The notes: generated by a model from the letters alone, not told the origin. A DNA stretch of 64,000 bases from Lamellibrachia columna (GCA_963662155.1 OY759267.1:12771623-12835622); one strand, 5' to 3'. Shown: positions 1 through 13,039, numbered from the stretch's first letter. Translations and numbers: made by a program.

Positions 1-222
1 GATTTTGACAAAAGCATATCAATGAGATGATGGCAGTTGCTGTGAAATTTTTTTAGAATTTTTTATGGTCACGTTTTCTTATAATCAGACAAAACGTTAA
101 TATGGCCACCAATGCAATTCTCTACATTGGTCTTACCTCTGTATCGTGTGTCAACATAAGGGCTCTGCTGTCTTGTTTTACTAAAGGGTGTTCTATTTAT
201 GTCTATGCAAGTGACATATTAA
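1..222 (+). repeat. Interspersed repeat, also at 18976, 29899 and 31740
   Basis: Positions 1-150 match 29899-30000 and 31740-31888 (shared phrase atggccaccaatgcaattct). Positions 139-222 match 18976-19054 (phrase gggtgttctatttatgtcta). No coding capacity. A non-autonomous element seems likely. Confidence 0.75.
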
Positions 223-561
223 GGGAGGCTGGCATACACAGAACCAATGCATAGTCTTAAACAAACACGTTATTTTTGCCAGAAAGAAAACTACCGGTAG
301 TTTAGTAAACAAATGCCAAAATATGTTACAGTTGAGTTTGGATGCAAACAGCACAGCCATATCGTATGGGCAAGTATACGAATAGGTGTATACAAATATA
401 TTATCATTTGGTGAAAAAATTTGGCTAGATTTTGAAACTGGTGACATAAGGTTATCTAACAGTATGGGCCCCAAACCATGATTTTATTTCCCTTTAAGAA
501 AGTCACTTCAGTCCTATCTTTCCATGCAGAAATCATATTCTGCATGAAAATGTCAAAAAGG

Positions 562-961
562 CAGAGTAACCATAATCGTACCTGATTATATTGCCAAAGC
601 AATCGTAATCATGATTAAAATTCACAATTACAATTTTCTTGAGCATATTTCTATTGCCCACATCCCAACTATAATGCACGCAGGCGTTTCTCTTCATTTT
701 GCATCTAATGCATGCATAACAACTGTTTTTTACTATTCTGTTTGATTTTGTTTCAAATGAATACATTGGTTACAATAACAATGGTTTTTATTTATTTAAT
801 TATGTCAATTATATCCTTGAATGTAATCATGATTGTAATCGTGATTACATGCAAACATAATTGTACTTGTAAACGATTACTCTTTTTCTAAGTAATTGTA
901 TTCGCAAATTTTAACACTAATCATAATCAATTACAAGTGTGGTGTAATCGGCCCATCTCTG
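562..961. mobile_element. Possible hAT-like element rich in gattac/taatca
   Basis: The right end reads ggcccatctctg, whose complement CAGAGATGGGCC is typical of hAT termini. The left edge cagagtaaccataatcg is weaker, and no target duplication is seen. The interior repeats gtaatcatgattacaat-like words. Confidence 0.4.
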
Positions 962-1121
962 CGAGTCGGCACAAACCATTGTCTATGGCATGGTCATAAT
1001 GTTTGATCATGGTATAGCATAACACTATTAAGTACATGTAACCACCATAATATTTTTTAACAATTAAGTTCAGTTTCATAGTTAAAAGTCCCTCCTCAAC
1101 TACATTTTTTTACCTACCTAG

Positions 1122-1490
1122 TATCCACTGTAACGTGCTAGCTCATTTGTGCAACTTTTGTATGTAGTTTTTGTGAAATCATTAGACAAACTATTACTTT
1201 ATTTAATGCTTGGTCAAACATTAATTAAAGTGAAAATGGAAATGCTGAAAATGCACAAATTTCATCCTTGGTTAAATGTTTTAAGTGTTTACCATTTTGG
1301 ATATAGACTATTTTGAGCCTTACCAGATCTTACAACTAAAGTAAATTCTTTAGATGATTTGAACAAAAATACACATTTTTATTAAATCGACCATGGATAT
1401 TACTGAAACTATTCACACACACTACATATTTGGACATTTAATGAACTGGATTCGCGATAGGCTAAATCAGTTGAGGATGGAGTTTTAATT
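1122..1490 (+). repeat. Family R1 copy, forward
   Basis: Matches 10890-11335 in reverse complement (gcacaaatgagcta, aatagtttgtct, ggctcaaaatag blocks). A shortened copy is at 3545-3720. It is usually preceded by the ~51-bp minisatellite. A non-autonomous element of unknown class. Confidence 0.7.
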
Positions 1491-2027
1491 GTTAATTTGT
1501 CTTGCCACACATCATTGCTTTAGTGCTATAGATCGGGTACTAGCAATGCTTGGTGGAAGGTTGGAACAAGCATTTATTTACCAATACATACTAAAAAACT
1601 ACTTTATTAAATTAAGCATTCCTTATTACATACAATCTGTTTCGTATAAAAAATTCTCGCGAAAATTTGTCACAGCGAAAATTTGTCATAGCACAAATCT
1701 GGCAGTACATGGACCATGTCTTTCAGAGTGCGTATCATCCTGCTCACACCTGTGAAACAGCCCTCGGCATACGTGACAACACACATCGTTATATATACAG
1801 TTTTATCTTTTGCTGCGAACACAACCTGTTAAAGTCGATAAAGTCACCTCAAGAAATGACTAGAATTGCTATCACCTGGCGTCTTGAACAGAGCTCCCCT
1901 TTTCAGTGTTTGGATGTGCCCATGATCTCACGCATGTTTTTCGATACAACTTGGCAGCTCTGCGTCATTATCATAAAAACTGCCTCTGCAATTAATTTTT
2001 TTTTATTCATCTCGTTTTAGAATCATT

Positions 2028-2155
2028 TTGCGAATGATCAAACCTACCTTGTATCTACTACAACATGCCAGCTTGTTTGTACTAATGATCAAACATACCT
2101 GGTATCTACAACATGCCAGCTTGTTTGTACAAATGATCAAACCTACCTGGTATCA
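2028..2155 (+). repeat. ~51-bp minisatellite of family R1, short array
   Basis: Three units with aatgatcaaacctacctggt followed by atctac and aacatgccagcttgtttgta. Confidence 0.85.
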
Positions 2156-2300
2156 GGGGTGGGTCCAATTACACAAAATTATATCAATTACAATTACATT
2201 TCATTTTTAATTTCAATTACAATTACACTCATAAATTTTCAAATCAATTACAATTACACCGTTTCAATTTCAATTACGCTATGTGGAACAAAATATATTC
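2154..2300 (+). mobile_element. hAT-like terminus, facing right
   Basis: CAGGGGTGGGTCCAATTACA is followed by many caattacaattac words. The inverse end, ggacccagccctg, lies at 9973-9985. No matching flanking duplication, so whether these are ends of one 7.8-kb element or of two elements is open. Confidence 0.5.
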
Positions 2301-2919
2301 AGCATTTGTTAATTATATATTTTGCACGCTTTGCTGAATTTCAATATTTTGTACACAATTGATAAACAAATATAACGGTAATGTATGTACATTTTGTTGA
2401 ATAGTGACTTTGATTGATGCTAAATAAAAAGACAGCCGTTTAAAACATATTTTTATTATAAATAAATATATACGTTAGAAGGCCTGTACGTTAGAAACAA
2501 TAACAACATCCAGTCAATGGATCATTTATCAGACTTTTGAGTGCATTCTAAACAATGTCCTTGTTGGTTCACACAAACATCAGGTGTACTAATACTAATA
2601 ATAGGGTATGATGTGTTTACTTTGAGGTTGCAGCTCCTGCTCTAAGCTAAAATTCTTAATTGGTCTGCCCTTTGCTTTGTGCCAGTTGGGAATGGGGAGC
2701 AAGGCCATATAAATGGTCCTTGCCACCTGACCTGTCTCCAGTCCACCACAATACAAGGGGTGTACTTGGCTTGCTAACTCTGCAATGTTTCACTGGGCTG
2801 ATATTTTCTGAAGCAATATCAGGCTGTAGGTCTTTCCATGTTGTTTGAATACCAGCTTACCTATTGTCTGACAATGTCTGTGCACTGCTTACTGCTTTCT
2901 GGCTGTTACCAATTGATAT

Positions 2920-2923
<4 letters not shown>

Positions 2924-2982
<59 letters not shown>

Positions 2983-3022
2983 TATATATATATATTATAT
3001 ATATATATATATATATATTATA
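2924..3022. repeat. (TA)n microsatellite
   Basis: About 100 bp of alternating TA with a few interruptions. The tyrosine-isoleucine open frame across it is an artefact. Confidence 0.97.
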
Positions 3023-3119
3023 CCCTGATCAATATGTAATTTGTGAATCTAAGACATAATCCCTACCGACAAATTCCCACCATGTGAAAAAGTATACAAA
3101 AGTCTACAGTACAACCTAT

Positions 3120-3720
3120 AGTTTTGTTTAAAAGGGAGATCTTTTCTGGTGCACTTGTTTGATTATATAACATGCCAGCTTATTTGTACAAATGATCAAA
3201 CCTACCTGGTATCTAAAACAACATGCCAGCTTTTTTGTACAATTGATCAAACCTATCTACTATCTACAACATGCCAGCTTGTTTGTACAAATAATCAAAC
3301 CTACCTAGTATCTGCTACAACATGCTAGCTTGTTTGTACAAATGATCAAACCTACCTGATATCTACTACAACATGCCAGCTTGTTTGTACAAATAATCAA
3401 ACCTACCTAGTATCTGCTACAACATGCTAGCTTGTTTGTACAAATAATCAAACCTACCTAGTATCTGCTACAACATGCTAGCTTGTTTGTACAAATGATC
3501 AAACCTACCTGATATCTACTACAACATGCCAGCTTGTTTGTACACATTTATTTAGTTTTGCTGGAATCATTGGACAAACTATAAAATAATTTTTTTCTTG
3601 GCCTAGTCAAAATGCATTTTTTATTAAACTGACTGGGCATATTACTTAAGACTACCGGTATTGACCACTACAGATTTGAACATCAACGAACCTGATTCTC
3701 CATGGGCTAAATGAATTGCA
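3120..3720 (+). repeat. Family R1 element with ~51-bp minisatellite
   Basis: A unique 5' part (tttaaaagggagatctttt) precedes about eight minisatellite units and then a shortened R1 tail. The first ~140 bp recur inverted at 6480-6660. Confidence 0.8.
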
Positions 3721-3944
3721 GCGTCACCTTTAATACAAAATATAAAAGCGTATACCCAATCAGTTCTCATCAGAGCCAGTCATTTCTTATTAGTCCTTAT
3801 GACAAAATAGTTGTTCCACAATATACACATGCTCATACATGGGACAGTAAACCTTCTCACCTGAGAGCCACACAAGGACAGGAACTTTCTCATTCTCTGA
3901 CTGTGGAGGAAGGTAGATCCCAAATCTCATGCTGCACCTCAGTT

Positions 3945-4545
3945 CATCACTGTCAAAATAACAATAACTTAGTTACACCCCACTTCATCACTGTCACAGT
4001 AACAATAACTTAGTTACACCCCACTTCATCACTGTCACAGTAACAATAACTTAGTTACACCCCACTTCATCACTGTCACAGTAACAATAACTTAGTTACA
4101 CCTCAGTTTATCGCTGTCACAATAGTAATAACTTTATTACACCTCAGTTCATCACTGTCACAATAACAATAACTTAGTTGCACCTCAGTTCATCATTGTC
4201 ACAGTAACAATAACTGAAATTACACCTCAGTCCATCAATGCCACAGTAAAAAAAAATAAAGTTATACCTCAGTTCATCACTGTCACAATAACAATAACTT
4301 TGTTACACCTCAGTTCATCACTGTCACAGTAAAAAATAACTTACTTATACCTCAGTTCATCACTGTCACAGCAACAATAACTGAAATTACACCTCAGTCC
4401 ACCAATGCCACAGTAACAATAATTAAAGTTACACCTCAGTTCATCACTGTCACAATAACAATAACTTACAATTACACCTCAGTTCATCAAGGTCACATTA
4501 AAAATAACTTACTTATACCTCAGTTCATCACTGTCACAGTAACAA
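3945..4545 (+). repeat. ~41-bp minisatellite
   Basis: About 14 units of cacctcagttcatcactgtc followed by acagtaacaataacttagtt, with increasing divergence to the right. Confidence 0.92.
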
Positions 4546-6479
4546 TAAAGTTCTTACAAATACAATTTCCGTTTAGGTTCAACCACCAGATTTTTAATAA
4601 GCAGTATATCATGAAATGTTTAAATATATTAAAACAAAATTAGTGTCAACATTATGCATTTCTGTGTTTACCTTTTATGGCTATATATTTTCTGCCAACC
4701 ATCAAAACATTTGTTTTTTGCGACCTCCGTCAATTCTGCCATCATGCTGATGTCTGCAAACATAGAACTAAATAAATCCCAACTGTACCGAAACATCTAT
4801 GCAATGTCATTCTTAGAACTCAAGAATGTGTGTGTGCACACGCATGCGCGCACATATATGTATACCCTGGTGGGTACATCAAATCCAATATACTAAACCG
4901 ATATACTTGTACAATGTCTGCGAACATTGATGACTAATACGTTAATCCACTGAAAAATGTAAATGTAATGACTGTATATATGTACTAAATGAACATCATG
5001 TTCATGGAAGAAATAGAACACTTCACAAACCACACAGCAAAACGTCTACATGACATTCGAGTGGCGCAGAAAGCTGATGGCGAGTGTGTTCAAGTAAGAA
5101 CATTCTGCACCACAGGCTGGCCGGCCTATATGCCACATGAAGTGCCAGTGATTTTTAGACGGTAGCTTCCTTTGGCAATTTTTTGCTGCCTATAAAATAT
5201 ATTTTGAACAGGAATATTGTTATATTTGGGGACTACAGAACTTATGGTGTGCCCTGATTCATATGTCTAGTGGATGGCTGGCAACATATGCATGCGTCAG
5301 TGACTGTAGGATTCCTTGCAGGACATTGTTGCTTTGGCCATTTGATGGGAGCATCTTGTTGTAAGTTGATTTTCTAGAGAAAAATTACATAAGTTGACAA
5401 TTTTTTTCCAGCAGGTTGATTAAAGAATAAATATTAACGCATATATATACAGGATGTGTACATATATAGTCAAATCTTACGAACAGTTGGCATATGGTGT
5501 TCACGGGTCCATGTCATGAAAATAGGTGTCTAGAGTGTACTCATCCCTATTGTACGTCAAGAGCAGACCAAGTGCTTTTGCACCATGTATAAGTTTCCAG
5601 GTGTGACAGACATTGGCTGAGCGATTTAATAAAGGGCCCATTTTGTCCTTTCTGCTGTTTTTCCAAACTTAAGAATTGCATACAGACCCACATAATGTTG
5701 CTGTGGTTGAACCATCAAGCTTAAAGGATAAAAAAAAAAAAAATACAAAAGATATACTGTTTTTAAATATTTCATATATACAAGCAAATCCCCTGCTAAT
5801 ACTGCCTAGATGGCAGTACCAAAATTCAAGATATTTCTTGGTTTGGAAAAAAAATGGATTTGGGGTGTTTCCAACGTCACTATGTGTCCAGTACTGGTGG
5901 AAAAACTGAGCAGAGCACAAAATACAATGACCCATAGGAACTAGTGGTCAGATACATGTTGCTCTTCCTGTATTATATGAAAGCAAAGCAACACATACTT
6001 TAGTAAGAAAAATAATTTTCCAAACAAAACGTGGTGATGCTGGTTACTGGTGAAAAGAAAACTTCCTTAGGACCCATTTCTGTTGTGCAAGAGCTCTCAT
6101 TTTACATTGCAAAAACAAGATAGCACAACATTATAATGTAATTTCGGTGAAATTGGATAGTATATTTGGAAGGTGTATCCATGCATTGTGAAATGTACTC
6201 ATTATTTTACATTACAAGATATGCAAGACAATACAACACAACAGACCCTTATTCCAAGGACAATATAATTTATGGGTTACCCTTCATATGTTATGCTATA
6301 AGTAATTATATTCATTTGTCCTTGCCCATTCCCTTTAATGAAAACCTTGTTGTGAAGATTAATTTATCCCAACTACATCCACCAATAGCACTAGAGTGAG
6401 GTGCTGGCGCTACAGATATCACACCGACTGCTGACTCCCCATGAATAAGGAGGAAGGACACAAAGATGCTATGTAACTA
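4546..6479. other. No intact gene; one retroelement scrap
   Basis: AT-rich unique-looking sequence. There is a short (tg/ca) patch at 4828-4865 and the possible polyprotein scrap at 5004-5160. Open frames at 5669-5935 and 6166-6399 show no family features. Confidence 0.5.
5004..5160 (+). pseudogene. Possible LTR-retroelement polyprotein scrap
   Basis: The frame contains HTAKRLHDIRVAQKADGECV, then QVRTFCTTGWPAYMPHEVP. It resembles the linker before the integrase zinc finger of Ty3/gypsy-like polyproteins (R...IR.AQ..D..CQ....C..GWP). Only about 50 codons remain before stops. Confidence 0.4.
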
Positions 6480-6660
6480 CATTTGTACAAACAAGCTAGC
6501 ATGTTATAGCAGATACTAGGTAGGTTTGATTATTTGTACAAACAAGCTGGCATGTTGTAGTAGATAGTAGATAGGTTTGATCATTTGTACAAATAAGCTG
6601 GCATGTTATATAATCAAACAAGTGCACCAGAAAAGATCTCCCTTTTAAACAAAACTATAG
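6480..6660 (-). repeat. Inverted copy of the R1 element start
   Basis: Reverse complement of the 5' part of the 3120 element plus three minisatellite units, immediately before a LINE fragment. The pair forms inverted repeats 3.2 kb apart. Confidence 0.8.
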
Positions 6661-7510
6661 TAACTAACGACATTACTCTTGGGCCGCTATTGTTTATAAT
6701 CTACATAAATGATATTTCAGTCTAGTGAAATGTTTAATTTTATAACCTACGCTGACGACACTACCCTTTCAAGTACCCTAAATAATTTAAAAAACACGGA
6801 GAACATTGATGCCGGTTCCCTAATTAATGACGAACTTGGTAAAATAAACGAATGGCTTGAAATTAACAAACTGTCACTAAACATAAACAAATCTAGATAT
6901 ATGCTTTTCCACATGCCAAATAAACAAGTAAATGCACCTACGCTCCAAATCAGTAACACAAACATTACAAAAGTTAATGAATTCAACTTCCTAGGTCTAA
7001 CTCTGGACACAAATTTAAAATGGAGGAAACATTCTGAAATCACTTCAAATAAGTGTTCTAGAACAATTGGAGTATTAAATAAGCTTAAACATATATTACC
7101 CCAAAATAAAAATTATATATAACACTCTAGTCCTACCACATATGAACTATTGCATCATGGCATGGGGCTCTCAATGTGAAAGAATATACAAAGTACAAAA
7201 GAAGGCTGTTAGAATATTAACGAGTAGATACAACTCGCACACGGATCCGCTTTTCAAAAGATAAAATTTATTAAAAATCAAAGATTTACTAAGATTACAA
7301 GAACTCAAGTTCTATTATAAATTTATGCACAACCTATTACCATCGTACCTGCAAAATTGGCAGTTGACACCAAATGCAAACATCCACACCCACAACACAT
7401 GAAGACAACATGAATTACATACATTTAGAACACAACATGAATTTGCTAAGCGATGCCTGAGACACAATCTACCTAATACTTTAAAATAATACACCAGCCC
7501 TGGTAATAGA
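6661..7510 (+). pseudogene. LINE reverse transcriptase C-terminal fragment
   Basis: Frames read LGPLLFIIYINDIS, a stop, then FNFITYADDTTLSSTLNN (YADD), KLSLNINKSRYMLFH and LGLTLDTNLKWRKH. After 7122 a shifted frame gives PHMNYCIMAWG and VQKKAVRILTSRYNSHTDPL. Truncated at the 5' end with frameshifts. CR1/Jockey-group organisation. Confidence 0.85.
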
Positions 7511-7711
7511 AAAAATTATCACACACAGTCTAAGTGGGTTTGCGAACTACACCAAACATCAATACATACAAAACTATCAAATCTCGTGCAATGTAGCAAA
7601 TTGTTACACATGTAGGCAGAACCAATAATGACAAAACATGTACTAAACACACGCACGCACGCACTGTACGAACGCTCATATTCACAACGAGAATACACAC
7701 TTTAAAGGCAT

Positions 7712-7762
<51 letters not shown>

Positions 7763-8130
7763 TACGTGCATGATATTTCATTTTCCTTCTATTTGCAAGA
7801 TTTGTACTTGTTGGACGAACTCTATTAATTTTATTTATCTTTATTTTTTCTCTTTATAAAAGATTATAACTTGTTAGGCCAACTAATTTAATTTACTAAA
7901 TTATAAATGTTCCAATTTATAGGTGGCTCCTCGATAGCAACTAGTTAGTCTTAGAGCAGTCTCCTCACCCTATTACCATTACTTATACATCTTAATACAC
8001 ACCACGTTCATAGTAAAATTACAAACTTATACTAGGTATTATTGTTTTGTTAACATGAATGTATGTGTGTATCTTTTGAAATGTTACATTGGTCAAATAA
8101 ACACAAATCTTCTTCTTCTTCTTCTTCTTA
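7511..8130 (+). mobile_element. 3' untranslated tail of the LINE fragment
   Basis: Non-coding tail after the LINE relic, containing a (gcac)n microsatellite at 7642-7762 and ending in a (ctt)n run at 8109-8128. The end of the LINE at this run is inferred. Confidence 0.55.
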
Positions 8131-8435
8131 CTCCCACTGACAATGTCATTACAATCAGGAAGAAGGACCATGACAGACAGGACTAACATTACTCCCACTA
8201 ACATAATGCTGAGGAAGGAGTGACATGAAGTGAGTAAGGGCCTCTCTGCCCATGAATAACTTGTGATGGAGGTGCAGCATATTCTAGCCATGACAAGGCA
8301 AACATTCCTCACAGGACGTCACTTGAAGAGAAATCGGACAGGAAGCATGGTCGCTAAGACATTGCAGCAGTTAGCAGGACAATAATAATATCATGTAAGA
8401 ATACTGACTAGGCTTAAAGCCAAGAGGCTCATGGT
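8131..8435. other. No recognised feature
   Basis: Short stretch between the LINE tail and the 0.9-kb element. The phrase actcccactaacat- recurs twice (8131, 8191), but nothing else is visible. Confidence 0.5.
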
Positions 8436-8444
8436 AGGCAAACT

Positions 8445-9361
8445 GGTGCTTGGACAGTTGCTCACCGGACAAATGCTCACCGGACAGTTGCTCACCGGAC
8501 AAATGCTCACCGGACAAATGCTCACCGCACAGTTGCTCACTGGACAAATGCTCACCGGACAGTTGCTCACCAAGGGCAAGGCCAAGGAAATGAAAAAGCA
8601 GACAGTTGCTCATCCTAGCCTTACGAAAATTCAAATTTCATTTTAACATGCAACAGCTCACCCTAACAAATTTCATTTTAAAACGCAACATATGAGCTTC
8701 ACAGAAAGTGCGTTTGGCATCACGGTAGAATTAGAAATTATTGCTACGATCTGGAAACATGATTTAAGCGAATGTAATGGCTTCCCTAAACTGGTAAAAT
8801 GGTATTGTGTAACCTGTCTGCCAATGGTAGGAATGAATAACTGGTAGGAATGACTTCGTTTGGATACTGGTGGCTGGCGGATTCAGCTGGCTCACCAGAC
8901 CAAAACGTAAAGTTTACCCATTATATAATGCTAAAATTAATTAATGACAGTTGTAGTAGCAATGCCGATTACCGCAATGCCAAACAGACTTGGTTTGCTT
9001 TTTTATGTTGATCATCATGGAACTGGAAGTGTCCTTTTTACATTATACCACAGGATATACATATATATTTACCACAGGATATATATGTAGATATATGAGG
9101 AGAAATTTGGCGACTCTCGGTGGTCGTTTTAATAGTAACAGAAACAGAAGGATCGTTGAATTAAGTTGTTTATACTGTCACTTGTTTTATTTACTGTCAT
9201 TTTGTAGGGGAAGGGAAATTACATTTTTACGTTAGTTCCTTCAATAAAACCTATTTCCGCAATTTCTACTTATTCGTTTTTTTGTACATCAAATAACATT
9301 AACACAGGGAGAGCAGCTGTCCGCTTTTTCATTTCCTTGTTGAGCAACTGTCCGGTGATTC
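8445..9361 (+). mobile_element. 0.9-kb terminal-inverted-repeat element, copy 1
   Basis: The inverted ends share ggacagttgctca and ggaaatgaaaaagc(a/g)gaca. AGGCAAACT lies on both sides (8436-8444 and 9362-9370), a perfect 9-bp target duplication. The left arm has eight or so 15-bp units, acagttgctcaccgg or acaaatgctcaccgg. No coding sequence. The 9-bp duplication would suit a Mutator-like relative, but this is inference. Confidence 0.75.
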
Positions 9362-9370
9362 AGGCAAACT

Positions 9371-10591
9371 AGGGTACAACCTCAAAACACAACTGCCAAG
9401 TAAACCAATTTGGGTATAACACAGTAGACAGAATGGGTGTACACCAACACAGTAGACAGAATGGGTGTACACCAAGGGGATATAGACAAAACCCCTCGGG
9501 ACGTATCTTTATGTGAACATTGCTAATGTACTGGTATGAATTATTTGTGGTTACATTTTATGAGCAGAATTGCTTTGAAATGGCTTAGTAGATTGGAGAG
9601 ACTAATTAGGATTTCAAATAGTTGTGGCCTTTGTTAATAGCTGTACTGTACTCCGTGTAATTAAACATTAATTAATGAACCAAGCAAACATTACATTATA
9701 TTTATAAGCAACAATATTGATCTAGCTAGTTGTAATCACAAAGTCTTGGTTCAACAAAATGTACAAACGTCACCAAGTCCATTATATTTGTTTATCAATC
9801 ATATTATTTGTACACACAATCAGCAACACACACTACATTATTAACAAATGGTTCTGCATAATACAAATGTAATTGAAATGGTGTAATTGTAATTGATTTG
9901 ATTTAGAAGATTAATTGTAATTGCACTGAAAATTTTTTAAGTAATTGTAATTGATTTGATTTTTGTGTAATTGGACCCAGCCCTGAATTTGTTATTAAGT
10001 ACTGCCCTGGAAATTACTTCGAGTCCTGACAAAATACAGCAGGATTATATTGTTGACTACATACCTGGAAATAGGTAGGTGTTTCCTGTGCTAACTGAAT
10101 TGCCAATTTAGATACCCAGGACACCGGGTGAATAATTATTGGCAATTCAAATATTGCAATATTTTCTCAAAATGACACCAAAAATATTTGGTAAATTATA
10201 ATGGTGGTCTGGTGGCCTGGGTCCACCAAAAAATGCTGTCGAACCACTAAAACACTGCAGTTGTCCGATGGTCTACTGGAAAAAATTAAGGCAGTACACC
10301 CTGTAATTAAAACAATTATTGTATGTTTTTACTACCCATAAAGATTTATTTCTTTGCCTGATTGCTCTACTAAATACTTGTGTTTAATTTATTTTAACAT
10401 GTCTGTCAAAGAAGCTGACACAAAAATATTGTGGTCGAGTTGTGAAACACTTGAAAATGGTCGTCCTTTAGTCTTTACACACTGACAAAATAGCGCTAAC
10501 TTTGTCCGCCACCATAGTTCTCATTGCTGTGTAGCTGGCCACTCCAGTGTAGTGTGGATATTTCCACTTTTACAAAGGCACCAATTAGCCG
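9371..10591. other. No gene; hAT-like terminus at 9870-9985
   Basis: A 26-bp direct duplication around cacagtagacagaatgggtg lies at 9421-9472. The rest is AT-rich without coding signs. Confidence 0.5.
9870..9985 (-). mobile_element. hAT-like terminus, facing left
   Basis: gtaattgtaattgatttgat words lead to gtgtaattggacccagccct and a final g. The reverse complement equals the 2154 terminus with one mismatch in the first 20 bp. Confidence 0.5.
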
Positions 10592-10770
10592 AGTTCAGAT
10601 TCCAAATTGCATTTCCACTATAAATCTTCGGTGGTTCTGATGCGCTTTGCTCATTCTTGTTCACGATTATGCTTAATGATTCTGTTTTATTGTGCCTCTG
10701 GGCTCAGATTCCTGAGGATAAAGGCGCTATAGAAGTTCATTATTTTTTTATTTATTATTATTCTTTAATA
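10592..10770 (+). mobile_element. 3' end of an L2-like LINE
   Basis: Shares ttccaaattgcatttc, ttatgcttaatgattctgtt and gattcctgaggata with 49855-49985 and ends in ATT-rich sequence. It is the 3' tail of the family inserted at 48900. Confidence 0.8.
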
Positions 10771-10889
10771 ATCAATTTACACTGTGTAAATGGCCTACTT
10801 TTATAAGTATAATGACATGTTTGTGTTAGAATCAGTTGTTAGATTTCATCTACAAAAATAGGCCCACTCCTCCCCCAACTCTTTGTGAG

Positions 10890-11335
10890 GAAATATTAAA
10901 ACTCCACCCTCAACTGATTTTACGTATCGCAAATCCGGTTCGTTGGTGTCCAAATATGTAGTGTGTGACTTTGTGTACATGTAACATCTGCAGATGATTT
11001 GTATAAAAAAGCCTATTTTTTTCTAATCATTGAAAGAATTTACTTTAGTCGTTAGATCAAGTAAGGCTCAAAATAGTGGATATCAAAAATGGCATACACT
11101 GTGCAGATCAATGCCTATGATGGGCGTGACTTCCATCCTCTCTCTGACCACTTGACAAAGTTATAAAACAGTGAAATTTGTGAGTTTTCAGCATTTCCAT
11201 TTACACTTCACTTAATGTTTGATCAAACATTAGTAATTTAATAGTTTGTCTGATGATTTAAAAAAACTACATACAAAAGTTGCACAAATGAGCTAGTATC
11301 TTGCAGTGGATACTAAGTAGGTTTGATTTTTTCAC
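10890..11335 (-). repeat. Family R1 copy, reverse
   Basis: Reverse complement of 1122-1490 with about 25% visible divergence and a short extra piece. The two copies face each other across 9.5 kb. No target duplication was found, so this may be two separate insertions. Confidence 0.7.
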
Positions 11336-11973
11336 AAAAATTAATTTGAAATGAGACTAGCAAAAAAATCAATTTGAAGAGGAACATTTGCATAATACAG
11401 TAAAAAACAATATGCTGTGTTGTTTCTCTATAAAATTATTATAGTGTTCCTTAAATTCCTTAATTACACTTCATTTATTCCAGATAGAATCTAATATGAA
11501 TAAGAACAATCCCTCTGACATTTGTAAAACAATATATTTGATAAATTATGTTTGTTTATGCCACGTTTGCTTCTTTAACCTTTAATGGCTTTATGATTTC
11601 AAACGGGTGGCCCAGTCCAACCACGCACGTCCCAATGTGTTGTGAGGGCAACATTATTTGTAACACTCACCACAGCACTGGTACGCATCAGAGGCAGCTT
11701 CTACCAGACATACACGAGTGTCGACACATACAAGACTCAAGAGTTCATTCTTTCCAAACGCCGTCAGATTGTGGAATGATCACACACAACAGATAGTTAG
11801 CCAGCAGTGAGTAGAGATGCTTAGAAAGTGTCTTTCCTCCGTCATGTGTCGGCATAGCCCCCGAAAAAAGGCGCAATAAAATAATATATTTCTTCATATT
11901 TATGTGCACAAATGTAGGGCCTACAGTATAAGGAACACAGATCTGAACCAGCATTACACCACTCATTGCCACA
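11336..11973. other. No recognised feature
   Basis: AT-rich. The overlapping frames at 11548-11972 show no domain or conserved motif. Confidence 0.5.
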
Positions 11974-12745
11974 CAGCAATTCTGGAATTGATTTTCGAAA
12001 GTTAGTTGGAATTGATTTTTGTTTGGAATTGATTTTGTTGGAATTATTGTATTATTAAATTTACTATTAAAATCATATTTGTCTGCTATTAGTATGTCAC
12101 CCTGAATCTGGTAATAGCCAGGAAGCTGTCAACATTTACAGCATAGACACTGTCTACTCTGTTATTGAAACACTGCGAACAAGAACAATATAATCAAGCA
12201 TTTGCATAAAAGTTACTGTAACAGACAATAAAACCAAAGTCAGATCATTCAGGCCTTATTTCATTTTCTTTCTCAGTGGACAAGGTTTATTTACAGAGAT
12301 TGCCAATTAAGGGCATGTGCCTTTGTGTGAGAGAGGAAGCCTTCCCCCACTTGAATGCAGCTTGGGCCCTTGTTAGTCCAAGTCTAATGTTCAGCCCACA
12401 AGTTTCCCAAATTAAATAGGTCACTGGTCACCCCTACAGTGCTGTTACATGTGGTTGTAGGGTTTGCCCTTTGTAGTAATTAAAAATTTCCCCATGAAGA
12501 ATACATGTTGGCGTTTAGGATGTTGAGGACTCACAGTTTACAGTAAATTTGATGAAATATCAACGATACCACAACTGATATAGACAGGAGGAAACTGTTC
12601 AAAACTCAGATTAATGATCCAACTGTCCAGGGCTGTCCAAAACGTCTGCTTAGCAAAAATCCAGGAGGTGTCACTGAAGAAAGTACATATTAAATGGCTG
12701 AATGTAATTTTTAATGGCAAACCTGACATATATGTATACATTTAT

Positions 12746-12801
<56 letters not shown>

Positions 12802-13006
12802 CAAGTTTTTTTTTAAATCACATCTGATTAAATATGATTGTGCACACGTGACTGTGTTAAAACTAATTGGATTTGAATTTGTCCTTGCCTAGGATGAAAA
12901 AAGTACGAATTGGAATTAATAATTTGGAATTGGAATTGATTTTTTTGCGAGGCGAAATTGGAATTGATTTTTTGGAATTGACAAAACGGAATTGACCACA
13001 TGCCTG
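11974..13006. mobile_element. Possible hAT-like element with ggaattga subterminal repeats
   Basis: Clusters of ggaattgatttt occur at 11984-12050 and 12910-12995. The right end tgaccacatgcctg complements to CAGGCATGTGGTCA; the left end is less clear. A (GT)n microsatellite lies at 12750-12799. No target duplication found. Confidence 0.45.
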
Positions 13007-13039
13007 ATAATTATAACTGCCAACTGAACTGGTAATACT

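Noticed and set aside
2838..3059. Open frame with a long tyrosine-isoleucine run
   Set aside because: It is the translation of a (TA)n microsatellite; the same holds for the N-terminal run of the 28644-29384 frame.
3945..4545. CRISPR-like spaced repeats
   Set aside because: Units are contiguous and degenerate with no unique spacers, and the window is clearly animal DNA. The same applies to the other arrays.
2154..9985. A single 7.8-kb hAT transposon between matching termini
   Set aside because: No 8-bp target duplication matches at the two ends, and no transposase lies between. Recorded as separate termini instead.
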